Source: Ramazzottius varieornatus
Lineage: Eukaryota; Tardigrada; Eutardigrada; Parachela; Ramazzottiidae
Length of the DNA stretch: 64,000 nucleotides
Assembly (NCBI GenBank): GCA_001949185.1
Contig: BDGG01000016.1
Location: 827,759 to 891,758, forward strand
Direction of reading: 5' to 3'
The notes under the pieces were generated by a model, which was given only the letters and a program-made list of their open reading frames with translations, did not search any database and had not been told where the DNA came from. Below are positions 1-9,688 of the stretch, one piece after another; position 1 is the stretch's first letter, and every line of letters starts with the position of its first letter. The translations under genes were made by a program, and so were the position numbers.

Positions 1-1805
1 TTGGGTGCCTTTAACAGGTTCTTGACCAAGGCTTCGACCAGGTTTATCGGGCTGCAGTCCTCAATTTCCCGCGCGGTCAGCTTCAAGGGTTCGTTGACGT
101 ACGTGCGGCTAATTGGCTCCAGATCGTATACGCCACTCACAAGCCAGACACATGTAATCGCAAAACGTTGTTGTAGTGCGTGAAGATGACCGTTCATGGT
201 CTGAGTTATCGGGTACCTTTTACAAGAGGAAGGAACGGAGAAGCTTGGGCGTGGTCTAACTGAGAAAGCATGGTGGCAACCAGATGAGCTCCGGCTGAAT
301 GTCCAATAAAATGTGCACCACTATAAGCCACAATACAGTGGGCCAGAAATAGTTTTGGGGGAGTCAGAAGTGTAATTGATATACCTGCATTGCAACACTT
401 GCGCTAGATTGCCAACGAAGGTGAAGAGTTCCTGCATTTGTTGGCATATTCCCGTTATCGATGCTGCAAAGAGGAATTTTACAGGAAAACAATGTGATCT
501 TGTGGAGTCGAAACCGGCGCAGCAGCATTACGTACCCTGTTGGCCGTACTGCTTTTCGCTGGCTAAAACGTAGTCCACCGCCAAGAAAATCGTTGCAGTT
601 CTGGCTGGAGAACCACTGCATATGGGTAGAGCAAGAAACGCCGATTCTTCCTTACTATAATTACATCACCTGTCGTTGCCCATTGTCAATTGCGCTTTCG
701 AGAACTCCAGGAACCTACTGAGTGCAATACAGTGAATACATACCTCAGAAACTGCCAGTATCCGCCATGAACGTAAGCGATCAGTTGCGCTCCTGCAATG
801 AACCGATAACTAAGATAAATGCATATCTACCGATGGCTTGCCATTTCTACTCGTACACGCACGACGAGATATTACGGGCCAGTAAAAATTACGAGCTAGG
901 CGGAAAAGACGGCAAATTTACAATCTGTATGGAAGTCAGAAACAGAAATCGGACAAATGACGTAACGTAGTAAAGTTCAACCGTAGGAAATTGTTATGGA
1001 CAGTGGCCATCAGCTGGTTAGCTGTTTTACTCTAACGCTTCTATGCTGCTGTCGACGTTCTCCCGGAGGCCGGAGAAACCTTGGAGTAGCTTGAACTGTT
1101 GAAGGTATAATGAAGATCTGACTGCTGTGACAAAAATATGACAAGCTTTAGCTCCTCGGCCCAATATCCAGCACGCACGTACAGCAGTGTAGCCTTCGAT
1201 GTGGTTTTTACTTGAAGCAAGAATCACCTGCCCGTGCCGCCGTAGCGAAAAGGCCTGGTCCGCAATTTTTACTGGCCCGTAATATCTCGTCGTGCGTGTA
1301 CTACAAGTAGTAAACGGTGAATAAGGCTCAAATGATCCAGATTCATAAGTGCTTCCTGTTATATTTGTCGAACTCACCAGGCGCGACAGTGGATGAAGAG
1401 GAGTAAAGGTCTAGCACATTTTTGAGTGTGGATCCGTATTGCAGGTTGATTTTCGAATATAGCTCTTCCGTAGCCTTCTTACTTTCTAAAAGGCATAATA
1501 GCAAAACTCGAAAATGATGGATAAACGATCGAGGAGGAAGAGTCACTTGTAATTTGAGCTGCGGTCTTTTCACCTTGTAGTGTGGTTGAAACGTGGCGTT
1601 GGATGGTCTCCTCGGAGCTGAGACCCCGATTATTCCACAAACTTGGAGAATAAGCTCGATCCAGCTCCTACAATTTGTACGCGTTGTACTGCAGAACAGC
1701 CCAAAACGTAATTTTGGTGTAACATGGATATATCATACGTACCGACAGGGAGGAAAGCGCTTTACTGGTGATGGCGTTCTTCTTGCTGAAAGAAGAGACG
1801 GCCAT
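1..1805 (-). CDS. AFMID: kynurenine formamidase (arylformamidase), 3' end truncated by window
   Basis: Hydrolyses N-formylkynurenine to kynurenine in tryptophan catabolism; a cytosolic alpha/beta-hydrolase. Eight small exons, joined in consistent phase: 1805-1743, 1667-1574, 1485-1378, 792-744, 654-536, 463-385, 320 to about 230, and about 155-1. In order they give a start MAVSSFSKKNAITS, then ELDRAYSPSLWNNRG (family: ELENQYCPSRW), the oxyanion motif HGGYWQ, SKEESAFLAL, AVDYVLAS, the nucleophile elbow GHSAGAHL and VSGVYDLEP. The catalytic Asp and His lie beyond the window edge. Start chosen because it opens the exon matching the family N-terminus and has a clean GTACGT donor. The border between the GHSAGAH exon and the VSGVYD exon is unresolved: no GT-AG pair of normal length keeps phase, so a base error, a non-canonical intron or a defect there is possible. 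Family assignment is firm from several independent motifs. Confidence 0.9.
854..1300. mobile_element. MITE-like element with long terminal inverted repeats, copy 1
   Basis: Left end TACACGCACGACGAGATAT and its exact inverse at the right end; the inverted match continues through about 38 bases (ACGGGCCAGTAAAAATT). Ends are flush with TA, as for Tc1/mariner-type insertion. It fills most of intron 3 of the formamidase gene. A shorter relative lies at 51261-51456. No coding capacity. Confidence 0.8.
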
Positions 1806-2196
1806 GGTTGTCCCGGAACCTTTGACGATGGAAATGTACCACGGGTTTGCACGTTCGTGGGGAAAGACCAGTTACTGTTCTTCTGTGGCATAATATAGGA
1901 CGGAGATAATTATCGCTGATGAAAGATTAGAAAACCACAACAGTGGACAAACGCTAGGGCAAATCGGAGAAAGCTACGTCTTTTTTGAATACGAGAGAGG
2001 AAAATCTAATCAAGTCGAGTTCTCAGAGTCTCTCAATCGCCCCTCAAAAGTAACAATGGAGTGCAAGCAGAGGGCACAACGACAAGAAGATAAAAGATGA
2101 AACAAGAAACGATGTGCGGCTGGATTAGCGATGAGAATGCGCAGTGCTAAACCCACAACAACAATACTGTACACAAACTAGAACAAACCAACTAAC
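1806..2196. other. spacer between formamidase start and Max stop
   Basis: 390 bp holding the formamidase 5' flank and the Max 3' untranslated region (both genes on the minus strand, formamidase downstream of Max). No reading frame, repeat or clear poly(A) signal was seen. Confidence 0.5.
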
Positions 2197-3354
2197 TCAT
2201 GTGGCCGAGGTGGGCTGATTCTGTGTGGGCAAGGACGACGAAGGGGGGTTGGGATTATTGGCCAATAGCTGCTGAACGGACCATCCAACGGGATTCCCTC
2301 CCGAACTGGGAGCGAACTGCACAAACGGCGAACCCACATGAAACATCGCATTGTGCGGACTATGCAGGTCGAACATAGTCATGGCGGAAGTGTTACCCTG
2401 GACGCTGATCAGTGTATTTGCCACCTGCTGCCCAGAACCCACAGGCGTACCTACAGGAACTGAAGCGGACAACTGATGATAGCGGCCTTCTTCAGGGCTA
2501 CTTGTATAGTACGGGGCACTATTCGATGAATTTGGCGCGGCCAAGGGTTCGTTATGATAGACCGGGTTCTCAGCTTTCAGAGCAACCGACTCTGTTGGTG
2601 CGTGAGAAGTAGCCTGGTATGCTGTCAAGGATGGAAGGGCGTTTGAAGGATTGCTGTACGTGGCTGCTTGGGCGTCAGGATAGACGGAACTGGTGGTCGG
2701 CCAGCTGCTGTCCGCACTGGGACCGAGGCTAGGCAAGGTCTCCACATACCGCTTCGTAGCTTTGATGGCTTCCAGCTTTGCAACTACGGAAAAAACCAAC
2801 AGCATGATGGGCTTTTGCACTGTAGTAGACAACTTTCTTGTAATAATCAAGCTTGTAACTGCCTTACTTTGCCTCTTTGTGCGATCCACTTGCTGAGTTA
2901 GCTCCTCAAGTTCTTTAGCTGATGTAAAGTTTCGTCGTCGCATCATCTGGATGTACTCACATGCTTTCTTCAGAATCTGGGCGCGCGAAGCCTGTGACAA
3001 AGCCCACATATGTAGCAAACGGGAAACTAGTGCATAATTACGGCCTGACTTCCGGTGCAGTCGTAGGCGAAGTGCATGATAGTCGAGAAGGGTAATCCGA
3101 GTATAGGTTCTAGGAGAGGCTTACCTTGGTGGGTAAGCTTTTTTCTCCGGCCAAGTGAGGAACAGAATCCTTCAGCTGAGTAAACATATCCTTGATGTGA
3201 TCCCGTCGTTTCCGCTCTAGTGCATTATGTACTGCGCGTTTCTCGGCCTGTAACAACCAACAGCATAAACAGCATTCATACTGCTTCCCGCAAAATCCAC
3301 CAAGCCACTCACCGAATTGAACTTTCCTGGTGAAGGTGAGCCGTCGGTAGACAT
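2197..3354 (-). CDS. MAX: Max, bHLH-leucine-zipper partner of Myc/Mad
   Basis: Obligate dimer partner of Myc and Mxd proteins, binding E-boxes (CACGTG) in the nucleus. Four exons: 3354-3313, 3247-3125, 2991-2868, 2783-2197; total 291 aa. Basic region and helix 1 read [20 protein letters not shown], with the His, Glu and Arg residues that contact the E-box; helix 2 is [19 protein letters not shown], near-identical to vertebrate Max, followed by a zipper with Leu/Val/Ile heptads. Two differences from vertebrate Max (about 160 aa): five extra residues, SLPTK, at the loop/helix-2 border, encoded at the end of exon 2, and a tail of about 190 residues rich in Ser, Pro, Gln and Asn where vertebrate Max is short and acidic. 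The start has a short Ser/Pro leader before the first intron. It is head to head with DDX46. Confidence 0.93.
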
Positions 3355-3903
3355 CGCAAGAGACCAGGAAGACGCGAAAACTGAAGAGGAACACAGAATA
3401 ACCAACACAAAAATGTCGCTCTGAACTTAACCGCGGTCGAGTGCCATTTGCGACATTGCGAGGAAATTACTTTGTCATCAAGCCATTATTTTGGCTTGCT
3501 GCCAATCCTCAGCCTGACGATTCGTAAAGTTAGAGAATTACCGCATTCGCAATCTCGCGCTTCACGACGCTTGAATAACGCAAAAACTACACGAAAGTGA
3601 CGAAACACGATCATAAATTTTTCGTCCACAAGTTTTCTGTGGGAGCTTTTTCTCTGACCAACTTTCCAACGTCTTCAGCTTTCAGCTGCTTCTGGACAGA
3701 TCTGTACGTGTCCTCGTAAAAGACTAATGAGTAATAAGGCTGTCAGATGGTAATTACGTGAACTACGACTGAATGATCCCTCCTTCGCGCCCGTGGTGTG
3801 GACTTCCAGATACCCACTAGACTCTTTTGTAGGCTACTCAGCGACTTGGACCCTGGCTGTTTGACTTAATTTTCGACTGAAAGAAGGATCACGAAGTACA
3901 AAA
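3355..3903. promoter_or_regulatory. shared 5' region of divergent Max and DDX46
   Basis: 549 bp separate the two start codons, so this interval must hold both 5' untranslated regions and probably a bidirectional promoter. No TATA box or known motif stands out; the assignment rests on gene arrangement only. Confidence 0.5.
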
Positions 3904-6900
3904 ATGCCTCGTCTAGTGTCTTCTATGTCTTTGAAGTAAGTCCGTGTTGTGGTCCTATCTCGCTTGAACTTTGTAGTTTTTAAAGTCTCATATATACGGA
4001 CATAGTATATAACTTTATATATATATATACGCGCAACTTCAATAATGCTGGCTGTTTTTAGGGAGCAGCAGGATGAAGATCGGCGTCGATACAGCCGAGA
4101 TGGTGGACGATATGACAATCGTAACAAGCGACGTAGGTCACCTAATGAAGAACGTTACCGCGAATATGGTCGTAGTTCAGATCGTGATCGTCGACGTTCC
4201 AGCAGATCTCCTTCTCCAAATGATCGACACAGACGCAGTAAACAATCTCCCTCCAGCGATGTCCAGCCCGGCGTTCTTCCTGTGACTGACGACAAGCCCT
4301 TCGCTATTGGAGATGACTTTGACAAAGAGAGCTTTCAGAAGAAGTATGAAGCGCAAGTGGCTAAAAGAAAAGAACGCGTCGAACGTGCCCGTCTCTTAAG
4401 CAAGCGAGAATTGGCCATTGCGCCTGTCCCAGAAGCGCCCAAACTCCCAGAACCTCAAGGAAAGTGGTCGCTCGAGGATGAAACGGAGGAGACGGATGAT
4501 GCGATGAATGGCGGAGGTGTGAAGGAAGAGGACGAAGTGGATCCGTTAGATGCCTTCATGGAAACTGTTCAATCAGAAGTCCAATCAATCAAAAAGTAAG
4601 AATGATATCTTCCCGATTATTTCGAGCACCACTATAGTTTCCCACTCATGAAGGGTGCGCGAGTATTGTGGGTTCTTCGGCGTTCTCTACCGTATCTGTG
4701 TTCTTCCCGGTCAACTCGCGGGTTGATCGTGCTTGGAAAGCGCTACAGTGCGCCGATTTGTCGGGGTCCTTACAGCGTCTTTCTTGACAAACTGGCGCAC
4801 TATCTCATCATGATTAGCTGGAAAAGTGCGCGAGTTTATAGAACGATGCGTTGTTTTGGCAGACTGCTCGTACTGAATGTTCCTCTGTGTTGTAGAAAAG
4901 ACCTGGAAAAAATGCAGGATGGGGCAGCCAAAAGTTCCGCAGGTCGGAAAGAAGACGTGAAGAATAACGAAAACTCCAACACGGTGACCTTCGTATCCGC
5001 AGTTCGTTCTCGCAACACCGCAAGCGAAAAGTCCAAACGCGGCGAGGTGATCGAACAGAACCAAGACGCTCTGGAATGGTCTTCCGAAGAAGAGGAGGAA
5101 GATTTAAAGACCACCATGAGCAATGCTCAGAACAAGCAGAAAAAGATGCTAAAGGCGGTTGACCATCGAGCCGTCAACTACGCTCCCTTCAGGAAGAACT
5201 TCTACGCTGAAGTGCCGGAGATCCGCGACATGACGGAGGAGGAAGTGGTGGCGTATCGGCTCTCCATGGATGGCATTGTGGTCAAGGGTAAAGACTGTCC
5301 GAGACCCATCAAGAATTGGGCCCAGTGTGGTGTGACCAAGAAGGAGATGACGATCCTGAAGAAGCACGATTATATGAAGCCCACAGCTATTCAGACACAG
5401 GCCATCCCAGCCATCATGTCCGGAAGGGATGTCATCGGCATTGCCAAAACGGGATCGGGCAAGACGCTGGCGTTCTTACTGCCTATGTTTCGACACATTC
5501 TCGGTAAGTCCGTTCTTTCACCATGGCATTTCACGCGCCTGAGCACATAGAGTTGTACGGGTAACCTGGGCGCATGTATGCAGGTTTGTACAAAGCTTAA
5601 AGTTTCAGTACTCCTGCATACATGAAGCCGTACGTTTAACCAAGGGCGTATGTGTGTAGGTGGCCGAAATTTTAGAATATATCCTTCTTAGTAATTGGTG
5701 ATCGGAATAATTTTTCGCGTTGTTTTACCAGATCAACCACCGCTGGGTGAAAAGGATGGACCCATCGCTGTCATCTGCACGCCGACGCGTGAACTGGCTC
5801 TGCAAATCACCAAAGAAGCCAAGAAGTTTGCCAAGTCGGTGGACCTCAACGTCGTCTGTGTTTACGGCGGGACAGGCATCTCCGAGCAGATTGCTGAGCT
5901 GAAGCGCGGGACTGAGATCATTGTCTGCACTCCTGGTCGCATGATCGACATGCTAGCAGCCAACAACGGTAACGTGACAAATCTGAAACGTGTAACGTAC
6001 TTGGTGCTGGACGAGGCGGACCGCATGTTCGATATGGGCTTCGAACCACAAGTTATGCTGATCGTGGACAATATCCGGCCTGATCGACAGACGGTGCTGT
6101 TCTCCGCGACCTTCCCCAGACAGATGGAGGCGCTCGCTAGACGGGTTCTGGTCAAGCCAATCGAGATTCAGGTATGTGGAACTTCAGTCGGACGAAACAC
6201 GCGCTTCCATCGGACACCTGCATACAGTTGGCACCAAAGTAAAAAGTAGTACACTGACTTGGCCACCCGTTTATTTCGGTGATCAATGACGCGATTGACC
6301 CGACCGAAGTCTATTCCATAGCTTATGAATCTGTAAGATTCACTAGATGAAACCCAAACAGTGGGCCTTCTAGCTAGCTCAAAAAGCGGGTGGCCAACAA
6401 TTGTAAACCGGCCAAAAATTAGATCAGGTGCGTGTAGCCAAGTGTATGCAGGTGCATGTAAGAGTGGAGCATTGGTGTTTCCCGTCTTTCAGTCATCTCG
6501 TTTCATCGTTTTGTTTCGTGTCATACGTTTCGGGTTTTTCCATCTGAGGAAAGCTTATAGACAACGTGCGATGAAAAGTTCTTACAGGGTATGTTTTGTG
6601 TATTTGTAGGTGGGCGGAAGAAGTGTGGTGGCGAAGGAAGTTGAGCAGCACGTGATTGTCATCGAGGAGGACAGAAAGTTTTTCAAAACGCTGGAGCTCT
6701 TGGGCGAGTACGGAAACCGAGGGCTGACACTCATTTTTGTGGAGAAGCAAGAAAAGGCCGATCAGGTGTTGAAGCAGCTCATGCAGGCTTCCTACTCGGC
6801 CATGGCGCTGCATGGCGGAGTCGACCAGCATGATCGAGACAGCATCATCAAGGACTTCAAAGCCGGAAACATCCAGGTATGATTTTATTTTCTGAAGGTT

Positions 6901-9182
6901 CTGATGCACGAAAAGAACAGTGCAGTTTGAGTGTTATTGCCCTAAAATATTGTTAAAACGAGTTCAACCTTTCGAATATCCGCAAATAGTTTTCTCCGAA
7001 TATTCCGTAGTTTTATTCGGGACTTCCCAAAATCAACCACGATGTTTTCGTTGTAGGTTTTGGTGGCGACTTCGGTAGCCGCTCGTGGTCTGGACGTGAA
7101 GAATCTAATAATGGTAATCAACTATGACGTGCCCAATCATTACGAAGACTACGTACATCGGTGTGGTCGCACAGGTCGCGCCGGCAACAAGGGCTACGCT
7201 TACACCTTCATCACCTCCGAACAAGAGCGCTACTCACCCGACTTGATGAATGCACTGACGCTTTCCAAGACGGAAATTCCCGAAGAACTACGCGTCATGT
7301 TCGAGATGTACAAAGGACGTCTCGCGGCGGAAGGTATCAGTACTGTAGGATCAATCATTGCTATTCGTAAAATCCGCAATACGAAAAACATTGGAAGCGC
7401 ATAAATGAGAATCTGAGAGTTTTCGGATAAGTTTCCTTTTGTTCTACTGTAGTGCTACCAAATTATCGCGCACTGAACCACGTAATGAGTCATCGCAGCC
7501 CAGTGCGATCAGATGTTATCAGTTTAGCCTCGCTGGCTTACACCCGGGCATCATTTACTGTTTACGTGGTTGAGTGCGCGATAATTTGGTAGCACTACAG
7601 TAGTATAATTTTGTTTTACTTCGCCCGTTACAACGTTAATAGACAACGTGCGATGAAAAGTTCTTACAGGGTATGTTTTGTGTATTTGTATCTATTGATT
7701 GAGCAGTCCAGGTGAATAGCTGGATCCCAACGGCAATGCCCACTCCGCTGGTTGAAAATAGACAGTGTAGCCATTTGCATGCACGTGCATACTTTTGCAG
7801 CTACTTGTGTATGGCTTGCTGTACGCAGGTGCTTGACAGAATGCTGTTGTATTTTGTCTGCCGGCTTCTTGATGTGAATGAAGCTGGCACGAAGTAATAA
7901 TGGACGCATTGATTTTTGTGTTGGGTTGAGTGTATTTTGATTGTAGGTAAGAAAGTCAAAGGGTTTAGCGGTTTCGGTGGTTCGGGCTTCAAGTTCGACG
8001 AAGGCGAAGCCGATGCAGCCAAGACAGCCAAGAAGGTCCAGAAGGCCGCGCTGGGTCTTCAGGACTCTGATGACGAAGAAGACGCCGAAGAGGACATCGA
8101 GAAGCATATCGAGGAACTCTTCAAGAGTAAGAGGATAGTGAAAGATGGTACGAACAATCCTTCCGTTCAAGTCATCATCCAGCCTAACCAGAATGCACCC
8201 AGTCAGGCCATGCAGGCTCAGATGTCGGCTGGGGTTGCTATACCCGACTTCTCTGGCGGAGCATACATTCCTGTCGCTGCCCCTGTCTACCAGGTACGTT
8301 CTCCTTGGTAGATCGTTTCCTGTCGAGTCGAAGCATTGGGTGCTCGGCAGACAAACCCGGCAAGATTGTTTTCCCAACTGGCGCACGTTCTCATCGTCAC
8401 TGGTTGACAGCGTGCGCCACTTGGGAAAACAAGCAAACCGGACAAGCTCGCTTTTCCGAGTGACGCCTGCTTTCAGCCAACAAGACTGAGAACGTTTATC
8501 ATTTAGGAAAATGATTTTTTCGAGCTTGTTTGCTCAGGTCCAAATTTCCTGCAAAAAATTGTAAACATTCAATAAGTTATATTTGATTGAAGCTAATTGT
8601 TTCGTGTCGTTCTAGGTATCAAAGGACGCAGCAGCTCATCTAGAACTGGCCAAGAGGCTCGCCAAGCGCGTCGAAGCCCAGAAAGCCGCTGATCCGGCCA
8701 AGTCCGTCACGCAAGTCTTCACCGAGTCCATCATGCGTAACCGCGTCAACGCCGCCCCGTCCGTCTCCAAGAAGACCATCGCGGAAGCCTTGGCCGAGAA
8801 AGTCAACGCCAAGCTCAACTACGTCCCGGAAGAGCGACCTACTGAGGAAAAAATAGAAGACGCCAACAAGACTTACGAGGAAGAACTTGAGATCAACGAT
8901 TTCCACCAGCAGGCTCGATGGAAGATTACGGGTAAAGAGACGCTGGGCCAGATTGCCGAGTACGCCGGCGACTGCTTCTTGTCGGTCCGAGGCTCCTACA
9001 TTCCGCCGGGTAAGGAAGTACCAGAGGGCGATAGGAAGCTGTACATCGCCATTGAAGCCAAAACGGAGCTGTCGCTGTCGAAAGCCCGGGCGGAAGTGAC
9101 CAGGATCCTGAAAGACGAACTGCTGAGACATGCTAGTATGTCGAATGCTTATAAGCAACCTGGCCGATACAAAGTTGTCTAG
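3904..9182 (+). CDS. DDX46: DEAD-box RNA helicase DDX46 (yeast Prp5), U2 snRNP remodelling
   Basis: ATP-dependent helicase that proofreads U2-branchpoint pairing during pre-spliceosome assembly. Eight exons: 3904-3935, 4062-4595, 4896-5503, 5732-6171, 6610-6876, 7057-7333, 7947-8293, 8616-9182; total 1023 aa (human 1031). The N-terminus is Arg/Ser/Asp-rich; then SSEEEEEDL, the Q-motif region [18 protein letters not shown], Walker [20 protein letters not shown] in [18 protein letters not shown], and motif VI as [10 protein letters not shown] (Cys where human has Ala). The C-terminal part carries [18 protein letters not shown] and the ending GRYKVV typical of DDX46 and not of DDX42. All phases join. 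Introns carry hairpin repeats (4783-4850, 8343-8488), a palindromic element (7444-7603) and a duplicated acceptor block (6557-6608 and 7638-7689). Confidence 0.97.
4783..4850 (+). repeat. hairpin-family repeat, degenerate copy
   Basis: In DDX46 intron 2. Arms ACTGGCGCAC and GTGCGCGAGT flank a loop with ATTAGCTG. Strongly decayed. Confidence 0.55.
6557..6608 (+). repeat. 52-bp direct repeat, copy A (real splice acceptor)
   Basis: The last 52 bases before the acceptor G of DDX46 intron 4, from ATAGACAACG to TATTTGTA. Identical to 7638-7689. Confidence 0.9.
7444..7603. mobile_element. palindromic MITE-like element in DDX46 intron 6
   Basis: About 160 bp with terminal inverted repeats of about 42 bp: CTACTGTAGTGCTACCAAAT at the left and its inverse at the right, continuing through TTATCGCGCACT. 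TA dinucleotides sit at both ends, consistent with TA target duplication. No coding capacity. Confidence 0.8.
7638..7689 (+). repeat. 52-bp direct repeat, copy B (inside intron 6)
   Basis: Exact copy of 6557-6608, lying just downstream of the palindromic element. It ends in TTTGTA followed by T, so the acceptor G is missing and this copy is not a 3' splice site. Confidence 0.9.
8343..8488 (+). repeat. hairpin-family repeat, one full and one partial unit
   Basis: In DDX46 intron 7. Good arms CCCAACTGGCGCACGTTCTC and GCGTGCGCCACTTGGG around an ACTGGTTG loop; a second, decayed unit follows directly. Confidence 0.8.
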
Positions 9183-9688
9183 TTGAGTTTTCTCCAAGAT
9201 ACACCCATAAATTATGTTAGCGCTTTTGTTCCGCACCATGAATTCACCTGCATCTTTTGCAAGTTTTACCTAGGTTGGCTAACTGACAAGAAGATCCCGC
9301 CTGTGGGTCGCCCTCATAAATGTTTCCGTGGTTACTCCCCCATTCTGAATGAAGGTAACCGTGGTCGTGCTCGGTACCTTTCATGTTTAGCGATGGAACT
9401 ATCGGTGAAGTCGGAAAGTTAACATACTCAGAGATGGCCTTGTGTGGTTGCCCACTTGTGGTCGGTGTTCCATCAGACTTCTCTCGAAGTATCAGTATAG
9501 TAGTGCAGGGAAGGAAGAAGCTGGCAGTCTGAATCAGGCCGTGCAAAGTCGAGGACCGGGCAAAGAAGATACGGCTTTGATTATGTTGCATTGGTCAGAA
9601 GATGGAGACTTCCGGTATCAGTATCGGTGACACGAAGGCTCTAGGTGGACACGCCATTCTCATCTGATCAGCCACACAGATTGCTTCA
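9183..9688. other. spacer between DDX46 and the kinase gene
   Basis: 506 bp holding the DDX46 3' untranslated region and the kinase 5' region. No repeat or convincing frame seen. Confidence 0.4.

Noticed and set aside
4008-4032. TA-rich tract as a TATA promoter
   Set aside because: It lies in DDX46 intron 1, between exons 3904-3935 and 4062, and is better explained as a simple repeat.
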